DNA from: Mesostigma viride
Taxonomy: Eukaryota > Streptophyta > Mesostigmatophyceae > Mesostigmatales > Mesostigmataceae
Direction of reading: 5' to 3'
Length of the DNA stretch: 64,000 bases
Assembly (NCBI GenBank): GCA_009746045.1
Contig: RPFO01000076.1
Location: 2,307,086-2,371,085, forward strand
The notes under the pieces were generated by a model. It was not told where the DNA came from. It ran no database searches and saw only the letters and a program-made list of their open reading frames with translations. Of this stretch, positions 1 to 8,706 are shown piece by piece; position 1 is the stretch's first letter, and each line of letters begins with the position of its first letter. The position numbers were made by a program, and so were the translations under genes.

Positions 1-50
1 GCGGCTCCCCTTCCGTATCACTATAAAGAAACTATGTTCAGAGAACCCCG
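1..50. repeat. 3' end of a dispersed ~270-bp repeat (R family), cut by the window edge
   Basis: The first 50 bases resemble the last part of the two R repeats at 22056-22330 and 23455-23724, including the shared end GTTCAGAGAACCCCGA. Directly after the CCCCGA end the flanking sequence differs in all three copies, so this is a genuine element boundary. The rest of this copy lies to the left of the window. Confidence 0.6.
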
Positions 51-424
51 ATTGCGTGCACTAGCCTAGGCGGTTGTCTCCAGGTCTATTCGACTCCCCC
101 TCCACGGGGCCAGGTTTTAGTTTGGTGAAATAGTCGGCCGAATTAACTTGGGTGCTCGGAAGTGGTGATTCCGGGCAAAATAGTGATCCGGCCCGATTTG
201 CCCCAACGGCAAAAAGGTTCCGGCACTATTTCACCTAACTCTTGTCCCACCTCTTTAGAATCTCGTCCCGCAGCTCAGCTGGCGTGGACTTCATTGGGAC
301 TTGCTCGGGCCGCTTCACCTTCTTCGCCGCCAGACCATCGGTCTGGCCCTGTTTCGCAAAGGTCGATAGACATTTTTAATTTGCAATGAAATCGCATTTC
401 GATAGGATAACTGCAAGTCACAAA
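51..424. other. No gene seen; small inverted and direct AAATAGT..CCGG motifs
   Basis: No coding region is supported here. GGTGAAATAGT at 124-134 is repeated in inverted orientation as ACTATTTCACC at 225-235, and a related AAAATAGTGATCCGG lies between them. This could be a terminal or subterminal part of the element that carries the broken gene to the right, but that is only an inference. Confidence 0.35.
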
Positions 425-447
425 GGGTCTCGCTGCAGATATAGGTC
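425..447. repeat. Degenerate copy of a 22-bp palindrome
   Basis: GGGTCTCGCTGCAG at 425-438 matches one half and the CTGCAG centre of the palindromes at 2128-2385; the other half is decayed. It is the only copy on the left side of the broken gene, so the palindromes may be subterminal repeats of one mobile element. Confidence 0.5.
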
Positions 448-547
448 ACAAAAACAAAAAGTCAACGTACAACATTCGATCGGAGAAATAAAATCGAAAC
501 CTACTCAACCCCCCCCCCCCCCTAGGGTCACCGTCTGCTCCACCATC

Positions 548-1991
548 TCAAACTTGAACCAATTCAGAATCTCCGTGGAAATTATTCTTGTCCCGACCAC
601 ACTGCACCCAGTTATGGATGCCGCATGATTCCTCAGGACAGAACCCCTCCACACACACCATCTTCAGTATGCGGTGAACCCTCTCCGTCCTCGGCACCCC
701 ATCTTCGTTCTCCACCAGCCTCTCACAAATGTCGAGGTCTTCCAGGTCCCGTCCCCACCATTCATCTTCCCCCTCCCCCTCTTTCCCTTCCACCCCGCCG
801 CCCGTTCCGCCCCCTTCACGCAGCCCATTATCCCTGCCTTCAGCCTCGGCGGACACCGGGCAGTGAAAGTGCTTGATCCAGTCCGTCGTGTGAAGGGCTT
901 TGAACATTCCACAAGTACCGTCCGGCAGTCTGTACTTGGAGCATCCCGCACACTCAGGGCCACACTTGCAGTTCTTGCCGTGGTTCACATTGCAGTACTT
1001 GGTCCACGCCCCCACGGCCGACTGCATGGTTACGTGCTTCTCACACGCGCACAGGTTCCTCTCCTTCCACTTGCCCTTGATGCAATCGGGCGCGTATTTG
1101 CAGAAGGTCGTGAAGCCCACGTGAATGCCCACCTCCTTATCATACTTGTCATTCCTTATGTCCCAGTACGCGTGCTTGGCGAGAAAGTGATTGTAACGTC
1201 CTGCTGGGACTCAGGTCATGTAATAGCGCGCTCACTCAACGGCGACGAGCACCCCGCGATTGCCACGACCCTCCCTGCTGCATGTAAGTACACTTGACAT
1301 CCTTCATCTGCGAGGAGGCGTGCGACTCATCATCGTGCATCCACGCGTCCACTATCGCGTCAATCACGAATTGCGGCAAAGGGCGCTTCTTGCAATCGAG
1401 CCTGCGCGTGTCTGAGGTAGTCCAGCTTCTGCTGCTTTCGAATCTCGCGAATTCCGCGAATCTTCTTGGCGGGCATCCCCGTCAGCCTCTCCAACTCCGC
1501 GGCCGAAAACTCCTTCTCCAAGTCGTCACCACAGTAAAGCGTGAACATCAGCATCACCCTGACGTCTCTGTCTGGGTCGCTTTTGCTCAGGCCATCAAAA
1601 AAGCCGTTAATCCGAGCCACCCACAACCTGTTCAGTTCTGCCATCCGCTCCTCATTGTAAAGCTTTTCGCCTCGATCATCATGATAATTTCCCTCAATGA
1701 TTTAGTTCAGCGGCCCTAGCATGAAAGCCAGCAATCATCTCGTTGAATGCCGGCCCCCGCCCCTCGGGGTTTTGTCATCGCCTGAGCCGCTTCAAAAGCC
1801 TTGTCAGCGAAAAGTACCCCAATCTCCCTCTTCGTTTTTTTGTACTCTCCCGGCCGCTTGACTTCCTTGCCTTCAGGCTGCGCTGGATTCTGGTTCTCAT
1901 CTCCGAAAACCCTTTTTGCGCCATTTGGCTGCTTGGTCCCGGAGGTTGCACTGAATCCTTTACCACCAGACGCAAGGCCGAAAACTCCCAC
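548..1991 (-). pseudogene. Broken unknown gene with a cysteine-rich C-terminal part
   Basis: Three adjacent minus-strand reading frames look like pieces of one frameshifted gene. 1991-1716 encodes a basic, Asn/Pro/Lys-rich 91-residue stretch. 1644-1360 encodes 94 residues with a charged helix-like segment (ELERLTGMPAKKIRGIREIR) and appears to continue after a frameshift near 1385 into residues such as FVIDAIVDAWMHDDE. About 1200-548 encodes a cysteine-rich block with many CxC and CxxC spacings, probably zinc-binding, with a Gly/Glu-rich tail. I recognise no family. The frame changes and internal stops argue for a decayed gene, or less likely an intron-containing one. Flanking palindromes suggest it belongs to a mobile element rather than the host. 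Confidence 0.4.
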
Positions 1992-2127
1992 CCGTTCGCG
2001 TGCTGCATGCCATCACGACCAGCATAACAAAATTTATGTACTTGTCAATCCATGAAAATCGCGTATCGTTGGGAAAAGCGACAATTACAGACAAAGTTTG
2101 AAAGTGTATCATTTTTAACGATGATTG

Positions 2128-2385
2128 GGGTCTAGCTGCAGCTAGACCCTTAGAGGGGCTTTGTCCGAGAGACGAAAAGATTTCCTGATGTAGTGAACTT
2201 AGCATACCCCAACCAAGATTGGGGTCTCGCTGCAGCTAGACCCTTCATTGCGGCTTGCGATTGATAAATCACAGACTTCTGATTTTTTATATTTAAAGCA
2301 ACCATAAAGAGGGTCTAGCTGCAGCGAGACCCTTGAATGTAAGCTATTGCTTGTGGTTAGAACTGGTCTAGCTGCAGAGAGACCC
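2128..2385. repeat. Cluster of four 22-bp palindromes centred on CTGCAG
   Basis: Four near-identical palindromes lie at 2128-2149 (perfect, core GGTCTAGCTGCAGCTAGACC), 2222-2243, 2311-2332 and 2364-2385. The later ones differ by one or a few bases in one arm. Spacings start to start are 94, 89 and 53 bp and the DNA between is AT-rich. A 14-bp direct repeat GACGAAAAGATTTC occurs at 2171-2184 and 2395-2408. Each unit could form a hairpin or be a dimeric protein-binding site. Confidence 0.85.
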
Positions 2386-2545
2386 CAATAATTGGACGAA
2401 AAGATTTCAGGTTTTCCTCACCTTCGCGGCTCATTCTCTTTAATTCTCCCAGGCGAGATACCTGCATGGCGGGAATAACAAAAATAACTCAGTAGCATGG
2501 ATTGAAGCGGTTATCAGAAATGTAAAAAATAATATATATATTTAA
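2386..2545. other. AT-rich spacer, nothing recognised
   Basis: Contains the second GACGAAAAGATTTC copy and an AT run near 2530-2545. No gene, RNA or clear repeat boundary was seen. Confidence 0.3.
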
Positions 2546-2614
2546 TAGACTCGTGACTGCGTCACGTGAGCATAAGTCCTCAGTGGGAGGGGAACATGGG
2601 ATGGAATGGATGGG
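2546..2614 (+). repeat. Dispersed repeat, inverted copy at 23791-23860
   Basis: The segment ending GGGAACATGGGATGGAATGG matches the reverse complement of about 23791-23860 almost exactly. Both copies include the near-palindrome CGTGACTGCGTCACG and border an AT-rich run. It lies just beyond the decayed end of the LINE fragment. Confidence 0.7.
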
Positions 2615-2629
2615 GTAAGCTATCTAGTC

Positions 2630-3215
2630 TAGGTCGATCCTAGTTACAGGGTTGTGGGCACCGCGGCCCGAATCGCTATGAATGCCATACGCGGTCACAC
2701 GCGGAGCCCCCACAGACTTGGGGGTGGTCCTACGCTCCTTCATCACTACTTGCCATCTATCCTTGCGCACCATCTGCCTCCATATTACAGACAAACCAGA
2801 AGGCTGCCCGGGTGTGAACCCATCACGTCTATAGTGTAGCACATGTCCATGCCGAGTCTATCACGAAAAGTCCACGGGTGGCGGCCCTGCCGCGCGCGGC
2901 CGGGGGCACGCCAGGTGAGGACATATCGCCCAGGCTGGGCGGGCTTGGTGCCAGCTATAGTCTATCTGATGTGTCTACCTGATCTGTGCGGGCCAGGTGC
3001 CCGGCTAGGCCCAGGCGCCTGTGCCTAATAATGTGGGAAACATAGGGCAAATCAGCGTACAAATCCTCATTACTAATGTGCAAACCAAAGGGGATGTTAA
3101 GGGCCTTGCGCAGCATCTTGGTGACGTTGCCGTCGAGTCGTTGCTCCAGCTCCTGCGTCAGTGTCCAGGTCTCGGCGCCGTAGGTCAGGATCGTCAGAAT
3201 GACAACCTTGGGGGG
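2630..3215 (-). pseudogene. 3' end of a LINE (RTE/CR1-like) reverse transcriptase
   Basis: Read on the minus strand, about 3210-2985 encodes the C-terminal end of a non-LTR retrotransposon polyprotein: LTILTYGAETWTLT, then RLDGNVTKMLRKALNI, then HISNEDLYADLPYVSHII and RRLGLAGHLART. This is the conserved tail after the reverse transcriptase palm and thumb. After a stop the homology continues in another frame (DGFTPGQPSGL and a Trp/Arg-rich end near 2640). No palm motif, endonuclease or 5' end is present, so this is a typical 5'-truncated and mutated insertion. Confidence 0.75.
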
Positions 3216-3277
3216 CCATGGGCGGAAAGAAACTCGGCACCAAGGTTGGCGACTGCCTTGGTGGCCATGTAGGAGGT

Positions 3278-3403
3278 GTGGGGGCAACACCTTGAGTTCG
3301 AGTATGCTGGGCCCCCAGCATGGTGCTACAATAACCAACTTCTTATTAATGATGTGCACTGAGTTTCAAGGTGTGGTATAGGCTGTCCGTAGAAAGCCAA
3401 GCA
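3278..3403. repeat. Older dispersed repeat, left part (copy I)
   Basis: This stretch, with the motif GAGTATGCTGG and GGCTGTCCGTA, is closely similar to 7157-7265. Copy I is interrupted by the LTR element at 3404-6608 and resumes at 6614, so the two halves give the pre-insertion sequence. Confidence 0.8.
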
Positions 3404-4233
3404 TGTCAGCGGTATAGACACTTATGCCCGAATAGCTAGCTGGATTAAGTGTGACCAATTATTTTTCTAGCCGACGGTTGGGTTGCATCGCTACTTAATT
3501 GCACCCATCGTACGCCTAATTTATGGCATACTTAAATTAATAGTTTAGGCTTGGGGCATGTTGTTGTACTGAACCGCACGGAATATTTTTCTACTTTGTT
3601 ATACGGACGATATGATGGACTAGCTGTGACGTCCGACAGTCGTACCACTTTTCTTTTACTGAGTCTTGATGAACCGCATGGGTACTTTGACATTTTTCCC
3701 ATGCGTACCAATGTGGCGTTTAGTCCTGGCGTCGCGCCGCGCCGATTGCACTTGTAATTCTTACACCTAAGTTGAGCCGAGCAGCATGAGCCGCGCCACT
3801 AGAAAGAAATCAGATTTACATGGTAGAGTATAGTGGCGCCGGCGCTGCAACCTTGGTCCTTTAGCTTGTGCATGCATGTTATGCATGTGCTCTATGCATC
3901 CGATGCTCAGCAGTGCGCCGCCAGACATCTAACGGCGGATATTGCTTGTTTCGTGACTTGTGCTTTGTGTGCAACGTAGCATATAGCTGTGACCTCTTGC
4001 TCCTTAATTTTAAGCACTACTTGAGCAGCCATGGCAGCTGGCCTTGTACAAGGGCCGCTAGCCGGGATATTGGGACAATAAAGATGCGAATTATATCATT
4101 GAAATCGCCTCATTTTGTTCACCAAGAGGAAGCTTCAAAAGACCGGAACTCTACTCCGACACCTGCAAAATATATAGGTGATTGGAAGTATAAATAGGAA
4201 TCTGGTCAACACATTCTATAGAATATTTTGACA
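3404..4233 (+). repeat. 5' LTR of the gag-only element
   Basis: Starts TGTCAGCGGTATAGACAC and ends TTTTGACA, giving TGTCA/TGACA inverted termini. Reading frames of 68 and 109 codons occur in it and recur identically in the other LTR; they have no recognisable product and are treated as LTR sequence. Confidence 0.93.
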
Positions 4234-4247
4234 TGGTATCGAAAGCC
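4234..4247 (+). other. Primer binding site, initiator-tRNA type
   Basis: TGGTATCGAAAGCC begins directly at the LTR end. It closely resembles the TGGTATCAGAGC primer site of many plant Copia elements, which pairs with the 3' end of initiator methionine tRNA. Confidence 0.75.
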
Positions 4248-4355
4248 AAGTTCCGAATTGCTTTCCCAAGCCACGAAACGTCTACAAGAAGCGCCTATAA
4301 GGAGAAAAACGCCTAGTTGTCCAGCCTACTTTTTTCATAGGGTACTGATGAGCAC

Positions 4356-4583
4356 ATGGAGGGGCCTGATCAGCCAGATTTTGCCACAGTAACTATTGAA
4401 TTTCAGGGGCGGAAAATATCAGCGTTTATTAACCCAGCAAAGGCGCAGCAGTGGACAGAAGAGATCATAAAGGGCATCAGAGAAACTGACCTAGATTGCC
4501 CAATTGACTATCTGTGGCTGAACACCCTACTCCTGAGCTATTTGAAGCATCTAAAGGAAGAAAAGGGCATTGTTTTCGAGTGA
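4356..4583 (+). CDS. Small reading frame upstream of gag
   Basis: A 75-codon frame starts at the first ATG after a leader of about 120 bases and overlaps the upstream extension of the gag frame. It contains FQGRKISAFINPAKAQQW and is acidic and Lys-rich at its end. I do not recognise it. It may be a small accessory protein, or only a leader frame that affects translation of the gag start at 4664. Confidence 0.35.
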   Translation: MEGPDQPDFATVTIEFQGRKISAFINPAKAQQWTEEIIKGIRETDLDCPIDYLWLNTLLLSYLKHLKEEKGIVFE

Positions 4584-4663
4584 GCTTTCCAAGGCGCATT
4601 TTATTTCACCGCTGCGAGTTTTTCTTTCCGCGCGAGGAGCGCCTGTTTTACCTCTTGTACACC

Positions 4664-5611
4664 ATGAACACACGCAGTGGTGGTACGTCCAATACCCCAC
4701 CTTCACGCGATGAGCTCCCAAGAACGAAGGGCGCGAAGGAGGTTGTAAAATACTTCCGCAGCATGATGCGCTTCGATCCTTTTGAAGACTACGCCACCTG
4801 GCGCGAGTTCGAGGATATGCTACTTACCGGGTGCGAGGCATACAATGTCAAGGACGTCATCGACGGCACAGCCGACATGAACGACCCTGATGTGATTTCT
4901 GCCGAGAAAACGCTGCTCACACCCATCATCAGCCTTATGAAGGGCCGAGGGGCACGCGTGGCGCGATTGGTTACTGACCGACGTGCCAGCTCCGTGTTTA
5001 AGGCACTCCAGGCGGAGGTGAGGCAGCCCTACCAAACCGAGAGCTACCGACTGGCCAAGAAGAGCGAGATCCAACGTATTTCCCTGCAAGTGTCGAGCGA
5101 GACCTGCAACCAGTACTGGCAACGTGGCAAGTTCCTCCGGCAGGACTTGGAGGACGCGGGCGAGGCGATGGACTGGAACGAGTGGCGCGATTGCATGATC
5201 AATGGACTACCGCCTGCGTTCCGTGCAGCCATGGCCGCCCGCCGCCTGCCGGGGATGACCCTGGAGCAGATCCACAAGCTGCTCCTGGAGATCTACGACA
5301 TGCTGGTTTCCAGCGATCAGATTCCTCGACCTGGGGCCAAGACCACCAACACAGGCAAGCCGCAGGACTCCGCTGCAACAACTCCAGGCCTAGCCTATGC
5401 CACAGGGGCTGAGCCTGAGAAGAAGGGCAAGCGCTGCAAGTTCTGTCGGCGACCCGGCCACATCGAGGACGAGTGCTGGCGGAAGAACCCATCCCTACGG
5501 CCCAAGGAGCGAGCACACGCCACACAGGAGGCAGAAACTATGCCACCTGGGTTTGTGTTCCACACCACCAGCGGCGACATGGGAGGAGACAACCTGGCGA
5601 CCGTTCTCTGA
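4664..5611 (+). CDS. Gag (capsid-nucleocapsid) protein with zinc knuckle
   Basis: 315 residues from MNTRSGGTS; the frame is open further up to an ATG at 4514, but the ATG at 4664 (ACCATGA) precedes the conserved part. Residues about 30-200 form a helical capsid-like region with YWQRGKFLRQDLEDAGE and WRDCMINGLPPAFRAAM, typical of Copia-type gag. Near residue 265 is a CCHC knuckle CKFCRRPGHIEDEC that binds RNA. Role: packages the element RNA into cytoplasmic particles. It is intact, in line with the young insertion. Confidence 0.85.
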   Translation: MNTRSGGTSNTPPSRDELPRTKGAKEVVKYFRSMMRFDPFEDYATWREFEDMLLTGCEAYNVKDVIDGTADMNDPDVISAEKTLLTPIISLMKGRGARVARLVTDRRASSVFKALQAEVRQPYQTESYRLAKKSEIQRISLQVSSETCNQYWQRGKFLRQDLEDAGEAMDWNEWRDCMINGLPPAFRAAMAARRLPGMTLEQIHKLLLEIYDMLVSSDQIPRPGAKTTNTGKPQDSAATTPGLAYATGAEPEKKGKRCKFCRRPGHIEDECWRKNPSLRPKERAHATQEAETMPPGFVFHTTSGDMGGDNLATVL

Positions 5612-5768
5612 GTGATTATACCCCACCTGGGTGGCTACAGGAAACGACGTGTTTGACAACATGTTTGTGTATACAGCACGGGGGTGATTTACCGCAGGAC
5701 AATCCAGCTGGACCTACTGTACCTGAGACATGTATCACATGTATGCCTGTTGTGCTGAGCTATCCTGG

Positions 5769-5778
5769 CACGGGGGTG
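5769..5778 (+). other. Candidate polypurine tract
   Basis: The G-rich stretch CACGGGGGTG ends directly at the right LTR, where plus-strand DNA synthesis would be primed. It is short. Confidence 0.45.
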
Positions 5779-6608
5779 TGTCAGCGGTATAGACACTTAT
5801 GCCCGAATAGCTAGCTGGATTAAGTGTGACCAATTATTTTTCTAGCCGACGGTTGGGTTGCATCGCTACTTAATTGCGCCCATCGTACGCCTAATTTATG
5901 GCACACTTAAATTAATAGTTTAGGCTTGGGGCATGTTGTTGTACTGAACCGCACGGAATATTTTTCTACTTTGTTATACGGACGATATGATGGACTAGCT
6001 GTGACGTCCGACAGTCGTACCACTTTTCTTTTACTGAGTCTTGATGAACCGCATGGGTACTTTGACATTTTTCCCATGCGTACCAATGTGGCGTTTAGTC
6101 CTGGCGTCGCGCCGCGCCGATTGCACTTGTAATTCTTACACCTAAGTTGAGCCGAGCAGCATGAGCCGCGCCACTAGAAAGAAATCAGATTTACATGGTA
6201 GAGTATAGTGGCGCCGGCGCTGCAACCTTGGTCCTTTAGCTTGTGCATGCATGTTATGCATGTGCTCTATGCATCCGATGCTCAGCAGTGCGCCGCCAGA
6301 CATCTAACGGCGGATATTGCTTGTTTCGTGACTTGTGCTTTGTGTGCAACGTAGCATATAGCTGTGACCTCTTGCTCCTTAATTTTAAGCACTACTTGAG
6401 CAGCCATGGCAGCTGGCCTTGTACAAGGGCCGCTAGCCGGGATATTGGGACAATAAAGATGCGAATTATATCATTGAAATCGCCTCATTTTGTTCACCAA
6501 GAGGAAGCTTCAAAAGACCGGAACTCTACTCCGACACCTGCAAAATATATAGGTGATTGGAAGTATAAATAGGAATCTGGTCAACACATTCTATAGAATA
6601 TTTTGACA
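5779..6608 (+). repeat. 3' LTR of the gag-only element
   Basis: Same length and nearly the same sequence as the left LTR. Starts TGTCAGCGG and ends TTTTGACA, followed by the AAGCA target duplication. Confidence 0.93.
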
Positions 6609-6613
6609 AAGCA

Positions 6614-6875
6614 CACAAAAATGTGAAAGAAATGTTTCTCTTGATGGGATCAAGGAACTCCAATGGACCAAAAACAAGAAATGTATTTGTTGAGCTTCGC
6701 TCATTTTATAATATATGACGCGTGGACGGGCTCAAAGGGGACCGACCTGCCGTAGGTAGCGTAAGACAAGCGCTTGTCACGAGGGTACTGCACCGGCCGG
6801 CTCTTTTTGTGCTGAGGCTGAGTGTGGTTCCGGCGTGCAGGCCTAGGTAGCTTCCAACGTACGTCACTACTGAGG
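6614..6875. repeat. Older dispersed repeat, right part of copy I, and unassigned sequence
   Basis: 6614-6690 (CACAAAAATG ... GGAACTCCAATGGACC) continues copy I after the insertion and matches about 7280-7345. From about 6700 no gene or known repeat was recognised. Confidence 0.65.
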
Positions 6876-6991
6876 CCTTGTACCTGCGCCAGCCGCCAGG
6901 CGTGGCGCAACTGTGATGGGCAGTCAGTACACCTTGTACCTGCGCCAGCCGGCAGGTCTGCGTGGCGCAATGTGAATGATAGTCAGTACTT
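6876..6991. repeat. Two-copy tandem repeat, 56-60 bp unit
   Basis: CCTTGTACCTGCGCCAGCC starts at 6876 and again at 6932; both units go on with GTGGCGCAA and end CAGTCAGTAC. Confidence 0.75.
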
Positions 6992-7030
6992 AGAGTGGTG
7001 TAGGGGACGTAGGGACGCCTCTTTTCAGCT

Positions 7031-7142
7031 CCCACCCACCCACCCACCCACCCACCCACCCACCCACCCACCCACCCACCCACCCACCCACCCACCCACC
7101 CACCCACCCACCCACCCACCCACCCACCCACCCACCCACCCA
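7031..7142. repeat. (CCCA)n microsatellite
   Basis: About 28 uninterrupted CCCA units. Frames through it give (HPPT)n or (VGGW)n peptides, which are artefacts. Confidence 0.97.
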
Positions 7143-7156
7143 TGCTGCGAAGAGGG

Positions 7157-7345
7157 CCAACACCTTGTGTTTGAGTATGCTGGCCCCCCAGCATGGTACT
7201 ATAATAACCAACTTGATAATGATGTGCACTGAGTTTGAAGGTGTGGTATAGATAGGCTGTCCGTATTAAGCGTATCACACAAAAGTGAAAAATAAATGTT
7301 TCTCTTGGTGGGAAGGAACTCCAATGGACCAAAAGCAAGAAATGT
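7157..7345. repeat. Older dispersed repeat, uninterrupted copy II
   Basis: Homologous to 3278-3403 joined to 6614-6690, without the LTR element. It serves as the empty-site reference for that insertion. Confidence 0.8.
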
Positions 7346-7369
7346 ATGTTGTGTATGAAATATTTTTTT

Positions 7370-7680
7370 ATGTCCCACGTAGCTCCCACAAAAACCAGCA
7401 TCTTCAATAAAACAATAAGTGGAAGCAGAGATGTTACACTATTGGCATGCCCGGAGGCACGTTCAAGGCCCTTCATGAAGTACGTTGCCCTAGAGGCAAC
7501 CAAAACAAGGGTGGGTGGGTGGGGAGCAAACAAAGAGGCCGACAAAACCAGCCTGACTGAGCGGCTTTTAGTTGCAAAACCTCCCTCATCCCTAGCTAAC
7601 TGACGTCATTAAACCCTTATGTTCAGTGATGCTAGTAAGACGCTAACCGTACAGACCGGGGGTAGATATTCCGAATCTGA
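7370..7680. repeat. Dispersed repeat X, short form
   Basis: Matches the two ends of 22334-23460: 7370-7490 corresponds to 22334-22460, and about 7524-7680 corresponds to about 23306-23460. The middle 33 bp here replaces about 845 bp there. It ends CCGAATCTGA. No coding potential was recognised. Confidence 0.8.
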
Positions 7681-7977
7681 TGTAACGTGCTAAGCCTATC
7701 GGCCAGGCACGTTGGGAAAGATCGTTTCTAACTACTACGGGACTATCGTCCTGGGGTTGATACCTGCCTGAGAAGAGAGGGGAATCACTATGGTATGGGC
7801 TACTTGCTGTTATCACAGCGTAGGCCCTGGGGCATTATAATTTACCTTCTTGAGTTCTTCGCATGTGTTCATACACAAAGGGTTACGACAGACATGGATT
7901 CATTAATTCATTTAGAATACGTTGAGGTTACGTCGAGTGATTGACAACGTCCGAACCTGTCATCCGACCTCTATCCT
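7681..7977. other. Unassigned sequence left of the Copia-like element
   Basis: No reading frame, RNA gene or repeat was recognised. It ends in the ATCCT target duplication at 7973-7977. Confidence 0.4.
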
Positions 7978-8324
7978 AGTTAAAGCCCCCGACCAGCTGA
8001 GCTATGGCGGTCGGTCACGTTGAGCTTGGGATAAGGTGAACACAGAGAACTGCTGTCGGAGCTGGCCAACCACTGGTTTATGTCTTAGCCAGCAAAGCCT
8101 ATCCGGTTAGCCGTAACCGTTGGACAAGCTAGCTGTCCGTACCGACCCGGATAAGGCCCCGGACTGGGGCCTAGGTGGCGCCGGCCCTAGGCGCCGCCCT
8201 TAGACCGGTCGACCGCATCGGACCGCCGGATTATAGCCGGCGGCTTAGCGGACGCTAGCGGAAGGCGTGCGGACGGACATGGGGAACTTAGAGCCAGATC
8301 CTAGGGCTCTAGAGTTACTCAACT
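7978..8324 (-). repeat. 3' LTR (minus orientation) of the Copia-like element
   Basis: Plus-strand ends are AGTTAAAGCC and CTCAACT, so the termini are AGTT...AACT rather than TG...CA. It contains GC-rich palindromes such as GGCGCCGGCCCTAGGCGCC. Confidence 0.85.
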
Positions 8325-8706
8325 CCGACATACTAGCTCTTTTGTTCTTTGATTGATTATCAAAATAATTACATCAAATGCAGACCATACAAAACCCTAT
8401 AAGGTAGGGAACTCAAGGGGGCCTCAAGGCCGTCAAAATCACCACGGTATCGACCCGCGCCCTTGTGATCACACATGAATAGTGATGTAATAAGTATCGA
8501 GAAAAAAACCAACTATGCCACCAGACAAAAGGTGACCCATTTATTAGGACCAGTGACCCGCCGACGGGACCAAGGCACCGTCCAGCGTGGCTAGGGTATG
8601 GTCAGGACAAGCAAAAAAACTACCACCAAGATACTCGTGAATGCTAGCAACACAGGGTGAGTTATGGCTGTATTCATAAAGCGCCCGAGCCGTAACCCAG
8701 TGTGGC
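8325..8706 (-). other. 3' non-coding part of the Copia-like element
   Basis: Between the RNase H stop and the 3' LTR. A purine-rich stretch AAAGAACAAAAGAG (minus strand, near 8340-8353) could be the polypurine tract although it stops about 15 bp short of the LTR. Confidence 0.45.

Larger units (their letters stand above)
3404..6608 (+). mobile_element. Gag-only LTR retrotransposon with AAGCA target duplication
   Basis: A complete 3,205-bp element: two 830-bp LTRs (TGTCA...TGACA) around a 1,545-bp interior. The host bases AAGCA occur immediately before the left LTR (3399-3403) and after the right LTR (6609-6613). A primer binding site starts at 4234 and a short G-rich tract lies before 5779. 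The interior encodes a gag protein but no protease, integrase or reverse transcriptase, so it must depend on another element. I see only two differences between the LTRs (near 3507/5879 and 3530/5902), so the insertion is young. Confidence 0.93.

Noticed and set aside
162-1297. Plus-strand frames at the left edge
   Set aside because: Pro/Ser-rich or His-rich translations opposite the more gene-like Cys-rich minus-strand frame; no family recognised.
2128-2385. Palindrome cluster as a CRISPR array
   Set aside because: Spacings are irregular, repeats are fully palindromic and few, and the context is a eukaryotic nuclear transposon region.
3551-4197. 68- and 109-codon frames as genes (repeated at 5926-6572)
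   Set aside because: Both lie wholly within the LTRs and their identity between copies follows from recent LTR duplication, not from coding constraint.
7022-7232. Open frames of HPPT or VGGW repeats as proteins (also 48074-48546, 52574-53564, 33413-33757)
   Set aside because: They are translations of tetranucleotide microsatellites and appear in several frames on both strands.
7922-8012. Possible complete tRNA gene on the minus strand (box A at about 8000 and GGTTCGGAC near 7950)
   Set aside because: The D-arm is good, but the anticodon loop lacks T33, the T-stem pairs badly and no matching 3' acceptor strand follows. The D-arm half is also part of the LTR and recurs at 21292-21325 with other flanks.
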